64,000 nucleotides of DNA from Flavobacterium sp. CECT 9288 (lineage in GTDB: Bacteria; Bacteroidota; Bacteroidia; Flavobacteriales; Flavobacteriaceae). The stretch spans positions 1,302,001-1,366,000 of the forward strand of contig NZ_OU957226.1 in assembly GCF_918731615.1 (NCBI RefSeq), written 5' to 3'. Under the pieces are notes generated by a model. That model saw nothing but the letters and a program-made list of their open reading frames with translations. It searched no databases and was not told the origin of the DNA. The stretch's first letter is position 1. Each line of letters starts with the position of its first letter. The translations under genes and the position numbers were made by a program. Shown piece by piece: positions 18,901 through 27,010 of this stretch.

Positions 18901-19070
18901 AATTATTAGAAAAATTGAAAGTTAAATATTTAAGATTGTATGTCAATGTTTTAAATCCATTTGTATTTACAAAATATGAAGGGTATGATCCTGAGTGGGC
19001 TACTGCTGGACTAGCAATCAACCGTGTAGCATCTACTACTATTCAAATGGGAGTAAGTTTAAAATTCTAA
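15930..19070 (+). CDS. SusC-like TonB-dependent outer-membrane transporter
   Basis: The 1046-residue protein imports oligosaccharides across the outer membrane together with its SusD partner. In order it has a signal peptide ending near EMKAQQ (about residue 32), a CarboxypepD_reg-like domain (VTGTITDAAGLTLPGVNVVEKGT, about 36-110), the SusC signature SLKEVVVVGYGTVKKTDLTGAV, a plug domain with GIAGVQVTSNSGRLGDG and VIRGANSIN, and a beta-barrel ending in the aromatic-terminated strand TTIQMGVSLKF. Substrate is inferred to be pectin fragments from the adjacent GH28. SusD begins 12 bases after the stop. Confidence 0.95.
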   Translation: MNFRHLLKKGSACYVAFFLLLSLFTVQEMKAQQPSSVTGTITDAAGLTLPGVNVVEKGTRNTASTDLSGNFTIKLTNEKAVLQISFVGFVSQEVNVTGKKTIKVALVEESQSLKEVVVVGYGTVKKTDLTGAVNTLSSAKITERNVTNPLEAIQGGIAGVQVTSNSGRLGDGFNVVIRGANSINKNGSGPLFVIDGVPSDNMDFLNPQDIARMDVLKDASSAAIYGSRGGSGVVIVTTKSGASAKSGINVSYETSYGNKQVARLPEFMSGEKWWSYHQAAFLPTSLSSTVTNYASITPAMLSSNVGAGGTNNVLLQRVARNQTFDWTDAVLRGAMSQNNYLTVSGRGDSGMAYNLAIGQQRETGNVQNESIDKYTFKAGLNHQVNSKFGLGVNLTLSKTDEQLGSPTAMQEAFRQNPFSSPWAIDAAGNEVVGTLALQPGTLRYPNGNLAINKTGSINPLLEIENSTDERVNWTTIGNVFAEYKANSWLTFKTTFSAGKLDSRRGKAFGPLTNIGIANRNLLSGEINNVANFNYTWDNQFNINYTLKNDHVINFLGLQSLYSNTTETSFLSSRENPFNTDFYNLGSGPQNTFAIRSNFFKNTLESYAARLNYTFKGRYLFTGTLRADGSSVLAKGNKWATFPSVAVGWKVNEESFLKDVSFISILKLRASLGYTGNDNTPAYSSLSVLSNSTFYDFNSTTLSNGFIPSSLGNPELTWERTRETNFGLDFGFLNNRVSGSVDVYDRLSDGLLFQQALPLEMGIPIITSNVGSISNKGVEVALSTKNIQTKNVTWETSFTFTKNVNKLVSIYNQKEVSDVGNNLFIGENINSYYNYVFDGVWQESERAQAAVYQQLPGEARVKDLNNDGRIDGNNDRAILGNFDPKWTGSFSTSLKVHQFDFGMALIANQGMTVFSDFHNNFADVNDRGRQKLDLQDWYVPANGAGVPQQFSNTNPLPRAAGVYYNNNDIAFYKDASFVKIQNISVGYSFDDQLLEKLKVKYLRLYVNVLNPFVFTKYEGYDPEWATAGLAINRVASTTIQMGVSLKF

Positions 19071-19081
19071 ATTAAATCAAA

Positions 19082-20737
19082 ATGAAAAAAATTATAGTAA
19101 TAATTGGGATTCTAGCATTGTCAATGAATTCTTGTTCTTCATTTATTGAGGAAGATAATAAATCTTTAGGAAATCCAGATGAGTATTACTTGACCGCTCC
19201 TGGTTTTGAAGCCTTAGTCAATACGAATTACTTCATGCTCAAAGATATTTATGGGGGTAATCCTTGGTTGTTTGAAGCAGGTACCGATTTATATTCTGAA
19301 GGAAGGAACATGGAGCCTGATGGATTGAGTAAATATGCTAACTTAGACTCAACATCAGATGGAGTGGATCAATTATACAGAACTTGTTATGCTGCAATTC
19401 AGCAGGCGAATACAGGTTTACATTTTGCGCCACTTACAGCTCCTAGCACAAATTTGAATGCTAGAGTAGGTGAGTTAAAGTTCTTACGTGCTAATGCTTA
19501 TTTTTTATTAGTTCAAACCTATGGTGGTGTACCTCTTGTTCTTGACTATTTTAAAAGCCCAGTTCAATCATTTGATAGAAACTCTGCTGAACAAGTGTAC
19601 ACTCAAATTTTAAAAGATTTAACAGAGGCTTTGCCTGCAGTAGCTACTGGCGGATACACAGGAAGAGTTAATCGTAGAGCAGTACAAAACTTATTAGCAA
19701 AAGTATATTTGACAAGAGGTTATGAAACGTTTGCTGCATCAAATGATTTTCAAACAGCTGCAACATTAGCTGATCAAGTAATCAATGGACAACAGCTTAA
19801 TGTTTCATTTGATAACGTTGTTCGCCCAGGTAATGAAATGAATGCTGAAACTATTTTCTCTGTTCAATTTTCACCTTTAGCAAATTCAACTGGAATTACA
19901 ACATTAGGAAATTCACAAGGATATTATTTCGGACCTTATTTAGGGCCAGCTGCTACAGGTAATCCATATCCTAATAGGAGTTATACTTTATTACCTACAA
20001 CCTATGCATTGTCATTATTTGAAAGAGGTGATCGTAGATGGGAAGGATCTTTTATGACTGAAATTTATACAAGATATTATGCTTTTTATGAGGTGGCTGA
20101 TAGAACTAATTTAAAAATAACCGATTTTTACGAACCAAGTTGGTTTACACTTGCAGACAGAGCAGCATGGAAAACAGCTAATGCTTCTAGATATCAAAAT
20201 GCCGCGACTTTTAGATATCATAATTGGGGGACATTTGCATCATCATCAAATGTAAGTGCTGATTATGCGACAATACCGGTAAGAAAGTTTGATGATCCTA
20301 CGGCTCCTTTTGGAACTGCAACAAATACTAGAGTGAGCACTCGTGATTTTATTATTTCTCGTTTAGGTGAAACGTATTTAGTTGCTGCCGAAGCGTATTT
20401 AAAAGCTGGTAATCCCGGAACAGCATTACAACGTCTTAATGAGGTAAGAAGGAGAGCTGGAGGGGGGACTGCAGGAGTTATTCCAGTACTTACAACAATA
20501 GATATCAATACAATTTTAGATGAAAGAGGTCGTGAACTACTAGGAGAATATCACAGATGGTTTGACTTAAAACGTACTGGTACTCTTGTAGCTAGAACTA
20601 TTTTACACAATCCAAAAATAACTAGTGCTGCTGTTTTTAATGGAAAAAATGGGAATTTAAAAATTTTAAGACCAATACCTCAATCGGTTTTAGATTTAAA
20701 TAGAAGTACCAACTATCCTCAAAATCCTGCTTACTAA
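19082..20737 (+). CDS. SusD-like substrate-binding lipoprotein
   Basis: The 551-residue protein is the cell-surface lid of the SusCD complex. The lipobox is ALSMNSCSS (Cys about 18). The N-terminal SusD region and TPR-like helices are seen in LKFLRANAYFLLVQTYGGVPLV (about 138-160), and the C-terminal RagB/SusD domain in ISRLGETYLVAAEAYLKAGN, LNEVRRRAGG and DERGRELLGEYHRWFDLKRTG. It would bind pectic oligosaccharides. A terminator hairpin follows at 20782-20819, so this probably ends the GH28-susC-susD unit or attenuates it. Confidence 0.95.
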   Translation: MKKIIVIIGILALSMNSCSSFIEEDNKSLGNPDEYYLTAPGFEALVNTNYFMLKDIYGGNPWLFEAGTDLYSEGRNMEPDGLSKYANLDSTSDGVDQLYRTCYAAIQQANTGLHFAPLTAPSTNLNARVGELKFLRANAYFLLVQTYGGVPLVLDYFKSPVQSFDRNSAEQVYTQILKDLTEALPAVATGGYTGRVNRRAVQNLLAKVYLTRGYETFAASNDFQTAATLADQVINGQQLNVSFDNVVRPGNEMNAETIFSVQFSPLANSTGITTLGNSQGYYFGPYLGPAATGNPYPNRSYTLLPTTYALSLFERGDRRWEGSFMTEIYTRYYAFYEVADRTNLKITDFYEPSWFTLADRAAWKTANASRYQNAATFRYHNWGTFASSSNVSADYATIPVRKFDDPTAPFGTATNTRVSTRDFIISRLGETYLVAAEAYLKAGNPGTALQRLNEVRRRAGGGTAGVIPVLTTIDINTILDERGRELLGEYHRWFDLKRTGTLVARTILHNPKITSAAVFNGKNGNLKILRPIPQSVLDLNRSTNYPQNPAY

Positions 20738-20781
20738 TTATAATGAAGTTTTGGTTCAATAATTTTTTTTTTGAGTTTGTT

Positions 20782-20819
20782 AAAAAAGGGGTTTGATTTT
20801 TGTATCAAGCTCCTTTTTC
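20782..20819 (+). terminator. Intrinsic terminator after susD
   Basis: The hairpin has arms AGGGGTTTGAT and ATCAAGCTCCT with one mismatch and a loop of about six bases, followed by TTTTT. It lies 45 bases after the susD stop. It probably limits read-through into the downstream DUF4861 gene. Confidence 0.75.
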
Positions 20820-20855
20820 TCTTACATTTCATCATTTTTTTAGTTAAAGACAATT

Positions 20856-21815
20856 ATGAAAAATATAAAATTAATACTAGGTGTTTTTTTGTTGAGTTCT
20901 CTTGTTACACTGGCACAAAAGTCTCAAAATAATAAAAAAACCTACGCTGAAATATCTGTGAAAGAAGGCGGAAAATGGGAAGGTCGAAAATACATTGGTG
21001 GTACGTTTAAAAACGTTCAAAAGTTAAAACTTGCTCCAGAACATACAGATCATTCGTTTGATATACGTTACGAAGGCCCGGGCTGGGAAAGCAACAAAAT
21101 TGGATACCGTTTGTATCTAGATTGGAGAAATGCCATTGATATTTTTGGAAAAAAAACAGATGCTATCGTTTTACCTCAAGTTGGTCAAGATGGTTTTGAC
21201 TCCTATCACGAAATGAGTGATTGGGGTTCAGATATTTTAAAAGCGGGTAAAGGTATCGGTATAGGATCTATAGATCGATATCTAAACAACGAAAGATTAC
21301 ACTTTTATGAAGTTGATTCTACCCTAGCAAAGGTGGAGAATAAATCCAAATCATCAGCGGTAAAAATCAATTACTATGGTTGGAAAACAGCGGGAGAAAA
21401 AATTGATTTCACTTCTCAGTTAACTATTGCTTCAGATCAACGTCATACCCAGCACACCATTAAAGCTTCTAAAGCAATTAGTGGTATTTGTACTGGAATT
21501 GTTAAACAAAAAAACACAGAAGTCTTCAAAAAAGTAAGTCAAAACAAAAGATGGGCTTATTTAGCTACTTATGGTAAACAATCTCTTGTTCCTGATCAGT
21601 TAGGAATGGCCATTTTCTACGAAGTGAGTACAATAGAATCTGAAGTAAATGCAGAATTTGATCATCTTTTAGTTTTCAAACCTTCAAACCAAACCGTATC
21701 CTTTTACTTTTTAGGTGCTTGGGAGCAGGAAAAAGACGGAATTAAAAATAAAGAAGCTTTTATAAAATACTTGGACGAAAAACTAATCGAACTCAACAAA
21801 AAAGGCAAAATTTAA
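20856..21815 (+). CDS. DUF4861 family secreted protein
   Basis: The 319-residue protein has a signal peptide ending about TLAQ (residue 20). The body shows the DUF4861 features: FDIRYEGPGWESNKIGYRLYLDWRNAIDIFGKK and VLPQVGQDGFDSYHEMSDWGSDILKAGKGIGIGS. DUF4861 proteins are found repeatedly in Bacteroidota pectin loci next to GH105 and GH28. Their reaction is not established; a galactose-mutarotase-like fold or an auxiliary role in rhamnogalacturonan handling are only guesses. The GH105 gene begins 20 bases downstream. Confidence 0.75.
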   Translation: MKNIKLILGVFLLSSLVTLAQKSQNNKKTYAEISVKEGGKWEGRKYIGGTFKNVQKLKLAPEHTDHSFDIRYEGPGWESNKIGYRLYLDWRNAIDIFGKKTDAIVLPQVGQDGFDSYHEMSDWGSDILKAGKGIGIGSIDRYLNNERLHFYEVDSTLAKVENKSKSSAVKINYYGWKTAGEKIDFTSQLTIASDQRHTQHTIKASKAISGICTGIVKQKNTEVFKKVSQNKRWAYLATYGKQSLVPDQLGMAIFYEVSTIESEVNAEFDHLLVFKPSNQTVSFYFLGAWEQEKDGIKNKEAFIKYLDEKLIELNKKGKI

Positions 21816-21835
21816 TCATTAAGAACAATTTAATC

Positions 21836-23023
21836 ATGAGAAAAAATAGTTTTATCAACCTTTTAATAATTGTTCTAGCAGTATGCGAAGCTAGTATTAT
21901 GAATGCGCAAATCATTTCTCCAAAACTAAAATGGTCAGAGCGCATGGCAGCTACCGTAATGCTACAACACCAAGAATCGTATATGATAGATCATGCGACT
22001 TCTCCAAAATGGGATTATGTTCACGGATTGGTTTTGACTGCAATGGAAGAATTGAATAAAAAACATCCCAACCCAAAGTATACCGAATACATAAAATCGT
22101 ATGTAGACAAACTCATCCAAAACGATGGAACTATTGATAGCTACAAATTTGATTCGTACAATATTGATATGGTAGTAGCTGGTAGATTATTGTTTGATGT
22201 TTATGCCAAAACCAAAGAGGAAAAGTATCTAAAAGCATTGCAAACGCTTAGAAAACAAATCGAAGAACAACCTAGAACAGTTAGTGGTGGATTTTGGCAC
22301 AAAAAAATATATCCTAACCAAATGTGGTTGGACGGATTGTATATGGGAGAGCCTTTTTATATCCAATACACTATGACTTTTGAAAATGGAAAAAGTCTAG
22401 ATGACATCGCTAAACAATTTGAACTCATTCAAAAAAATGACCGCGATCCTAAAACCGGATTGCTTTATCATGCTTGGGACGAAAGCAAACAAATGCCTTG
22501 GGCCAATAAAACGACTGGAACATCTCCAAATTTTTGGTCACGCTCCTTGGGTTGGTATGCTATGGCATTGGTTGATGTCTTAGATTATATGCCCAAAAAT
22601 CATCCAAAACATAAAGAATTAGTAAGTTATTTGAACCAATTGGCCTCAGCATTGGTTCCTTTTCAAGATGAATCAGGACTTTGGTATCAAGTTACAGATA
22701 AGGGAAATCAAGGCGGAAATTACTTAGAAGCCTCTGGAACAGCCATGTTTAGTTATGCTTTTGCAAAAGGAGCAAATAAGGGATATTTACCTAAAAAATA
22801 CAAAAAAATCGCTCAAAAAGCCTTTAATGGTCTTACAGGAAAATTGGTTAAAATTGGCTCAAATGGCGAAGTAATCATCACTCAAGCCTGTGCAGTGGCT
22901 GGACTTGGTGGAAATCCTTACCGAGATGGCTCTTTTGAGTACTATGTAAACGAAAAGAAAAAAGACAACGACCCAAAAGCAACTGGGCCTTTTATTTTAG
23001 CTGCTTTAGAGTTGAATAAGTAA
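21836..23023 (+). CDS. GH105 unsaturated rhamnogalacturonyl hydrolase
   Basis: Enzymes of this family remove the 4,5-unsaturated galacturonyl residue from the non-reducing end of lyase-produced pectic oligosaccharides, which feeds KdgF and KduI. The 395-residue protein has a signal peptide (to about INMNAQ) and an (alpha/alpha)6 barrel. Landmarks are YNIDMVVAGRLLFDVY (about 116-131, a likely catalytic Asp), GGFWHKKIYPNQMWLDGLYMGEPFY (about 150-175, second Asp), and WSRSLGWYAMALVDVLDYMP. GH88 is an alternative but the MWLDGLYMGEPF motif fits GH105. Export means cleavage takes place in the periplasm. Confidence 0.9.
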   Translation: MRKNSFINLLIIVLAVCEASIMNAQIISPKLKWSERMAATVMLQHQESYMIDHATSPKWDYVHGLVLTAMEELNKKHPNPKYTEYIKSYVDKLIQNDGTIDSYKFDSYNIDMVVAGRLLFDVYAKTKEEKYLKALQTLRKQIEEQPRTVSGGFWHKKIYPNQMWLDGLYMGEPFYIQYTMTFENGKSLDDIAKQFELIQKNDRDPKTGLLYHAWDESKQMPWANKTTGTSPNFWSRSLGWYAMALVDVLDYMPKNHPKHKELVSYLNQLASALVPFQDESGLWYQVTDKGNQGGNYLEASGTAMFSYAFAKGANKGYLPKKYKKIAQKAFNGLTGKLVKIGSNGEVIITQACAVAGLGGNPYRDGSFEYYVNEKKKDNDPKATGPFILAALELNK

Positions 23024-23046
23024 GTTCATCATATTAATCTTTTATA

Positions 23047-24087
23047 ATGCTTTTTGAAATGAGGTACATACAAAGAATTATAAATGTTATGGTTTGTATT
23101 TTTGTTTCTAATATAAATATTCTGGCTCAAAGCTCCAGCGAGATCCTAAATACGAGTACAGTAGTAAAGGTAGAAGTACAAACCAATGAAAATTATTTTG
23201 TGGTAGATGCTAAAGGATCTGGCAATTTCACCAAGATTCAAGACGCCATAAATGCGGCTCGTTCCTATCCCGACCAACGCATTATAATCTATATCAAAAA
23301 CGGAAAATACTACGAAAAAGTAAAAATCCACGCTTGGAACACCAAAATTTCCCTCATTGGCGAAAGCAAAGAAAACACGATTATCACTTTTGACGACCAC
23401 TTCAAAAAAATGAACATAGGGCGAAACAGCACCTTTCACACCTACACCGTTTTAATAGAAGGAAACGATTGTATGGTTCAAAATTTAACCATCGAAAATA
23501 GTTCGGGCGAAGTCGGACAAGCAGTTGCGCTCAATGTCAATGCCAATCGGGTAAAAATTGAAAACTGCAATCTCTTAGGCAATCAAGACACGCTCTACAC
23601 CTCAGGCGAGGGAACCAAAAACTATTTCAAAAATTGCTACATCGAGGGCACCACCGATTTTATTTTTGGCGATGCCACGGTTTTGTTCGAAAACTGCACA
23701 CTGCACAGCAAAAAAGATTCCTATATCACCGCAGCTTCAACGCCTCAGGACAGCACTTTTGGCTACGTTTTCAAGAACTGCAAACTCACCGCAGACGCTA
23801 GTGTCAAAGAAGTTTATTTGGGCAGACCTTGGCGTTTCTACGCGAAAACCGTTTTCATCGATTGTACGATGGATGCTCATATTCTGCCACAAGGATGGCA
23901 CAATTGGTCAAAACCCGAAGCCGAAAAAACCAGCTTTTATGCCGAATACAACTGTTCTGGCGTAGGCTTTCAACCGCAAAAAAGAGTCCCGTGGTCGCAT
24001 CAACTCACCAAGAAAGAAGCTAAAAAGTATACTATTGAAACCATTCTTAATGACAAAATCAAAAATTGGTACCTAACCTCTAAATAA
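23047..24087 (+). CDS. CE8 pectin methylesterase
   Basis: This enzyme removes methyl esters from homogalacturonan so that polygalacturonases can act. The 346-residue protein has all CE8 signatures: GSGNFTKIQDAI near the start, GQAVALNVNA (about 158), GNQDTLY (about 177-183, first Asp), DFIFGDA (about 203-209, second Asp), and LGRPWR (about 257-262, Arg). A signal peptide ends near NILAQSS. An internal ATG at 23059 would make a shorter and more typical signal peptide start. Codon usage from here to 26414 is visibly richer in C than in genes to the left. Confidence 0.92.
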   Translation: MLFEMRYIQRIINVMVCIFVSNINILAQSSSEILNTSTVVKVEVQTNENYFVVDAKGSGNFTKIQDAINAARSYPDQRIIIYIKNGKYYEKVKIHAWNTKISLIGESKENTIITFDDHFKKMNIGRNSTFHTYTVLIEGNDCMVQNLTIENSSGEVGQAVALNVNANRVKIENCNLLGNQDTLYTSGEGTKNYFKNCYIEGTTDFIFGDATVLFENCTLHSKKDSYITAASTPQDSTFGYVFKNCKLTADASVKEVYLGRPWRFYAKTVFIDCTMDAHILPQGWHNWSKPEAEKTSFYAEYNCSGVGFQPQKRVPWSHQLTKKEAKKYTIETILNDKIKNWYLTSK

Positions 24088-24147
24088 TTAATTTTTAGGA
24101 GCAGTAACAATGGGAATTTAAGGAAACAAAGTCCCGCTATCCGTTCC

Positions 24148-24259
24148 ACCCGAGCGATAGCGAACTGACGAAGTAATCTTTTGTGCCATCCCGAAGTTTC
24201 GGGACCAGCACAAAAGGATTTTCACTACACCCGAGCGATAGCGAACTGGCGAAGCAATC
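24148..24259. repeat. Composite intergenic repeat: two direct repeats around a long hairpin
   Basis: Two 31-base direct copies (24148-24178 and 24229-24259) read ACCCGAGCGATAGCGAACTG then RCGAAGYAATC, with only two differences. Between them, 24178-24216 forms a strong hairpin: CTTTTGTGC pairs with GCACAAAAG and TCCCGAA with TTCGGGA. The 240-base spacer between the CE8 and GH28 genes is G+C-rich compared with other spacers and has no gene. Such elements are likely dispersed in the genome, but only this location is visible. Confidence 0.75.
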
Positions 24260-24328
24260 GTGGCTAGCAGCCAAGAAATCACACTCTTTGTTTCAGCCTT
24301 TAAAACAAAATGATAAATACCACCAAAA

Positions 24329-25675
24329 ATGAAAAAATACCTGTTATTCTTTGTCTGCATCAGCCTAAGTAGTTGGGCACAAAACGCACCTTTTCCCACA
24401 GAAAAAGTCAATACTATCCTAAATCGTATCGTGTTACCCAACATTCCTTCATTCACCATAAAAGTAACCGCATTGGGAGCCAAAGGAGATTCGATAAGCA
24501 ATTCAAAGCCCGCTTTTGATAAAGCAATGGCGCTTTGTAAAAAGAAAAACGGCGGAACTATCCTTGTCCCAAAAGGTGTCTATACGTTACAAGGGCCGCT
24601 TCATTTTGTGAGTAATGTTCGCTTGCATTTAGAGGACGGTGCCAAAATCAGATTTGGTTCTAATCCAAAAAATTATCCGCTAGTTTTGACCAGTTGGGAA
24701 GGCACGACGCTGTACAATTACAGTCCATTGATTTATGGAATTGGTTTAGAAAACATTGCCATTACCGGAAACGGAATTATCGATGGAGAAGCCAAAAACA
24801 CTTGGATAAAATGGAAACCGCTCGAAAAGAAAGACCAGCTTTTGAGTAGAGAAATGAATCATCAAAATGTTCCCATCAAAGAGCGAGTTTTTGGAGAAGG
24901 ACATTACCTAAGACCACAACTCATTCAATTCATCGACTCCAAAAATATTCTCATCGAAAATGTTCAAATAGAAGATTCACCATTTTGGTGCATTCATTTG
25001 TTAAAAAGTAAAAGCATTACAATTCGTGATTTAAAATACAAAGCATTCAATAACAATAACGACGGCATCGACCCCGAATATTCGAGCGATGTCCTAATCG
25101 AAAACATTTCTTTTGATAATGCCGATGATAACATTGCCATAAAATCAGGAAGAGACCACGAAGGAAGAGCCAATAGCGCCAACCCAAGCCAAAATATTGT
25201 CATCCGAAATTGCAATTTTAAGGGACTGCACGGAGTAGTGTTGGGCAGCGAGATGTCGGCTGGAATTCAAAACATTTTTGTAGAAAACTGCAAAACGATT
25301 GGCTACCTCAAAAGAGGCATTTACCTAAAAACCAATGCCGACCGTGGTGGCTATATCAAAGATGTTTTTGTAAACAATCTACAACTTGACGAGGTAGAAG
25401 ACGCCTTGCATATCACTTCCAACTACCACGGCGAAGGCAGTGGTTATGCTTCAAGCATTAGCAACATCAATTTTTCGAATATCCTTTGCAACAAAGCCAC
25501 ACAAACCGGCATTGTAATTCAAGGTTATCCGGATTTAAAAATAAAAGATATTTTCTTTAATAACATTCATATCCAATGGGCTAAAAATGGTATTTCAAGT
25601 CAAAACGCTGAAAATGTTGTGCTGAACGAAGTCACTATTGGAGAAAAAGCCAGTATTCCAACCTCTGTAAAATAA
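24329..25675 (+). CDS. GH28 family protein, divergent active site
   Basis: This second GH28 protein (448 residues, signal peptide ending SLSSWAQ) is related over its length to the one at 14450-15895, sharing YPLVLTSWEGTTLYNYSPLIY, FGEGHYLRPQ and GSEMSAG. Its active-site set differs. NNNDGIDP is kept (about 241-248), but GDD is replaced by ADDN (about 264-267), HGG by LHGV (about 300), and the usual R-I-K by YLKTN (about 330), which removes the conserved Arg. It may act on a modified substrate such as a rhamnogalacturonan end or branched galacturonan, or be less active. The acetylesterase gene follows by 7 bases. Confidence 0.85.
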   Translation: MKKYLLFFVCISLSSWAQNAPFPTEKVNTILNRIVLPNIPSFTIKVTALGAKGDSISNSKPAFDKAMALCKKKNGGTILVPKGVYTLQGPLHFVSNVRLHLEDGAKIRFGSNPKNYPLVLTSWEGTTLYNYSPLIYGIGLENIAITGNGIIDGEAKNTWIKWKPLEKKDQLLSREMNHQNVPIKERVFGEGHYLRPQLIQFIDSKNILIENVQIEDSPFWCIHLLKSKSITIRDLKYKAFNNNNDGIDPEYSSDVLIENISFDNADDNIAIKSGRDHEGRANSANPSQNIVIRNCNFKGLHGVVLGSEMSAGIQNIFVENCKTIGYLKRGIYLKTNADRGGYIKDVFVNNLQLDEVEDALHITSNYHGEGSGYASSISNINFSNILCNKATQTGIVIQGYPDLKIKDIFFNNIHIQWAKNGISSQNAENVVLNEVTIGEKASIPTSVK

Positions 25676-25682
25676 GATTAAA

Positions 25683-26414
25683 ATGAAAAAGTACTTCCTA
25701 CTAATTGCCTGCATCACCCTAAGCGGTTGGGCACAAAAAACGACCATTTACACCATTGGCGATTCGACTATGGCCAACAAAGTAGCGCCTGAACAAAACC
25801 CCGAAAGAGGATGGGGACAAATGCTACCCACTTTTTTTTCAGATAATGTGGTGATAGACAACCGCGCCGTCAATGGTCGAAGCACGCGCAGTTTCATTGA
25901 TTTAAAATTATGGGATGCTGTATATAATTCACTTAAAAAAGGAGATTATGTCTTTATCCAATTTGGCCACAACGATGGCAAAGTAACCGACCCAACTCGC
26001 TACACCAATCCGCACACAAGCTACAGACACAATTTGATTCGTTTTGTAGAAGAAACCAGGAAAAAAGGAGCGACCCCTATCTTATTTTCTTCCATAACCC
26101 GAAGAAACTTCAACGAGCAAGGTGTTTTGATTGACTCACATGGTGATTACACGCAAGAATTAAGGCTAGTCGCTCAGGAATACAAAGTCCCTTTTATCGA
26201 CATGCAATATTATACAGAACTTCTGGAAGAATCCTATGGAGTAGAAAAATCAAAAGAATTACATCTGCACTTTGCCCCAGGAGAAAATAGCTATATCCCA
26301 AAAGGAATTGAGGATAATACGCATCTGTCTGTAAAAGGAGCCACAGAAATTGCTAAAATTGCTGCGCAACAAATAAAAGCACTCCACATTCGCTTATCCA
26401 AAGAAGTGAAATAA
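25683..26414 (+). CDS. SGNH hydrolase, CE12-like rhamnogalacturonan acetylesterase
   Basis: The 243-residue protein has a signal peptide (MKKYFLLIACITLSGWAQ) almost the same as that of the preceding GH28. The SGNH blocks are present: TIGDSTMA (Ser about 28), NRAVNGRSTRSF (Gly/Asn region), FGHNDGK (about 93-98), and DNTHLSVKG (Asp and His, about 210-215). GDSTMA with NGRSTRSF is typical of CE12 rhamnogalacturonan or xylan acetylesterases. In this pectin setting it would remove acetyl groups from galacturonate residues in the periplasm. Confidence 0.88.
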   Translation: MKKYFLLIACITLSGWAQKTTIYTIGDSTMANKVAPEQNPERGWGQMLPTFFSDNVVIDNRAVNGRSTRSFIDLKLWDAVYNSLKKGDYVFIQFGHNDGKVTDPTRYTNPHTSYRHNLIRFVEETRKKGATPILFSSITRRNFNEQGVLIDSHGDYTQELRLVAQEYKVPFIDMQYYTELLEESYGVEKSKELHLHFAPGENSYIPKGIEDNTHLSVKGATEIAKIAAQQIKALHIRLSKEVK

Positions 26415-26497
26415 ACCAGATAAAACCGTAATGTTTTTATCCCATATAACAGGAAGTGTTGCTTGTGAATTGATGTTTAAAATTTGTTTGATTTATT

Positions 26498-26830
26498 TTA
26501 ACAACAATTTCTTTTTGGGCGGTGAACCATCGTTTTTTTATTAAATCGTTCAAAAATGGTAAAAACACGTTCAAGCTTATTCCATTCAAGAGTATATAAA
26601 GATTGTGTCCCACTTAATTTTCTACATATTAGATTTCCTTCTAGCAAATCTTTTAAATGTTTAGAAACGGTAGATTGAGACAAGGGTAACTCGGCCACAA
26701 TTTCCTTGCAAGTTCTATCCTTATGTCTTGAGAGTATGGCTATAATTTGGATTCTTGCAGGATGGGATAAACATTTTGCCAATTGTGAAAGTTCTAGATC
26801 TAAACTGTTAAAATTGTTATTTACTTTCAT
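26498..26830 (-). CDS. ArsR-type winged-helix regulator
   Basis: The 110-residue protein is a small winged-helix regulator: LAKCLSHPARIQIIAILSRHKDRTCKEIVAELPLSQSTVSKHLKDLLEGNLICRKLSGTQ, with the recognition helix at about residues 47-62. This is the ArsR/SmtB superfamily. The classic ELCVCDL metal site is replaced by HKDRTCKEI, and the protein ends in Cys-Cys, so metal or thiol sensing is possible but unproven. It is divergent from the TonB-dependent receptor at 27011, with a perfect palindrome at 26934-26949 between them. Confidence 0.85.
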   Translation of the reverse strand: MKVNNNFNSLDLELSQLAKCLSHPARIQIIAILSRHKDRTCKEIVAELPLSQSTVSKHLKDLLEGNLICRKLSGTQSLYTLEWNKLERVFTIFERFNKKTMVHRPKRNCC

Positions 26831-26933
26831 ATTAATCGTGTTTTATAGATAATTAGTTTGGACATTTTGAAAATTATTAATTCAGTGTAAGTTTTTATTA
26901 TTCAGTGTTTTATGTTGATTTTAATGAAGCATA

Positions 26934-26949
26934 ATCGTAAAAATACGAT
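26934..26949. promoter_or_regulatory. Palindrome, candidate operator for the ArsR-type regulator
   Basis: ATCGTAAAAATACGAT is a perfect palindrome of 6-bp arms with a 4-base centre. It lies in the 180-base divergent spacer, 103 bases upstream of the regulator start and 61 bases upstream of the receptor start. Its dyad form and location fit a dimeric winged-helix regulator. Direct evidence of binding is lacking. Confidence 0.5.
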
Positions 26950-27010
26950 AAATTATTAAAACTTAAACACATTTAGTTACGTAGTTTTATAAAATCTATA
27001 TTTTATAAAA

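Noticed and set aside
24148..24259. CRISPR array
   Set aside because: Only two direct repeats with a palindromic middle part, no regular spacers and no cas genes.
24118..24501. Minus-strand frame over the spacer before the second GH28
   Set aside because: It reads through the repeat element and into the antisense of the GH28 signal peptide region. Its sequence is explained by the repeats, not by a gene.
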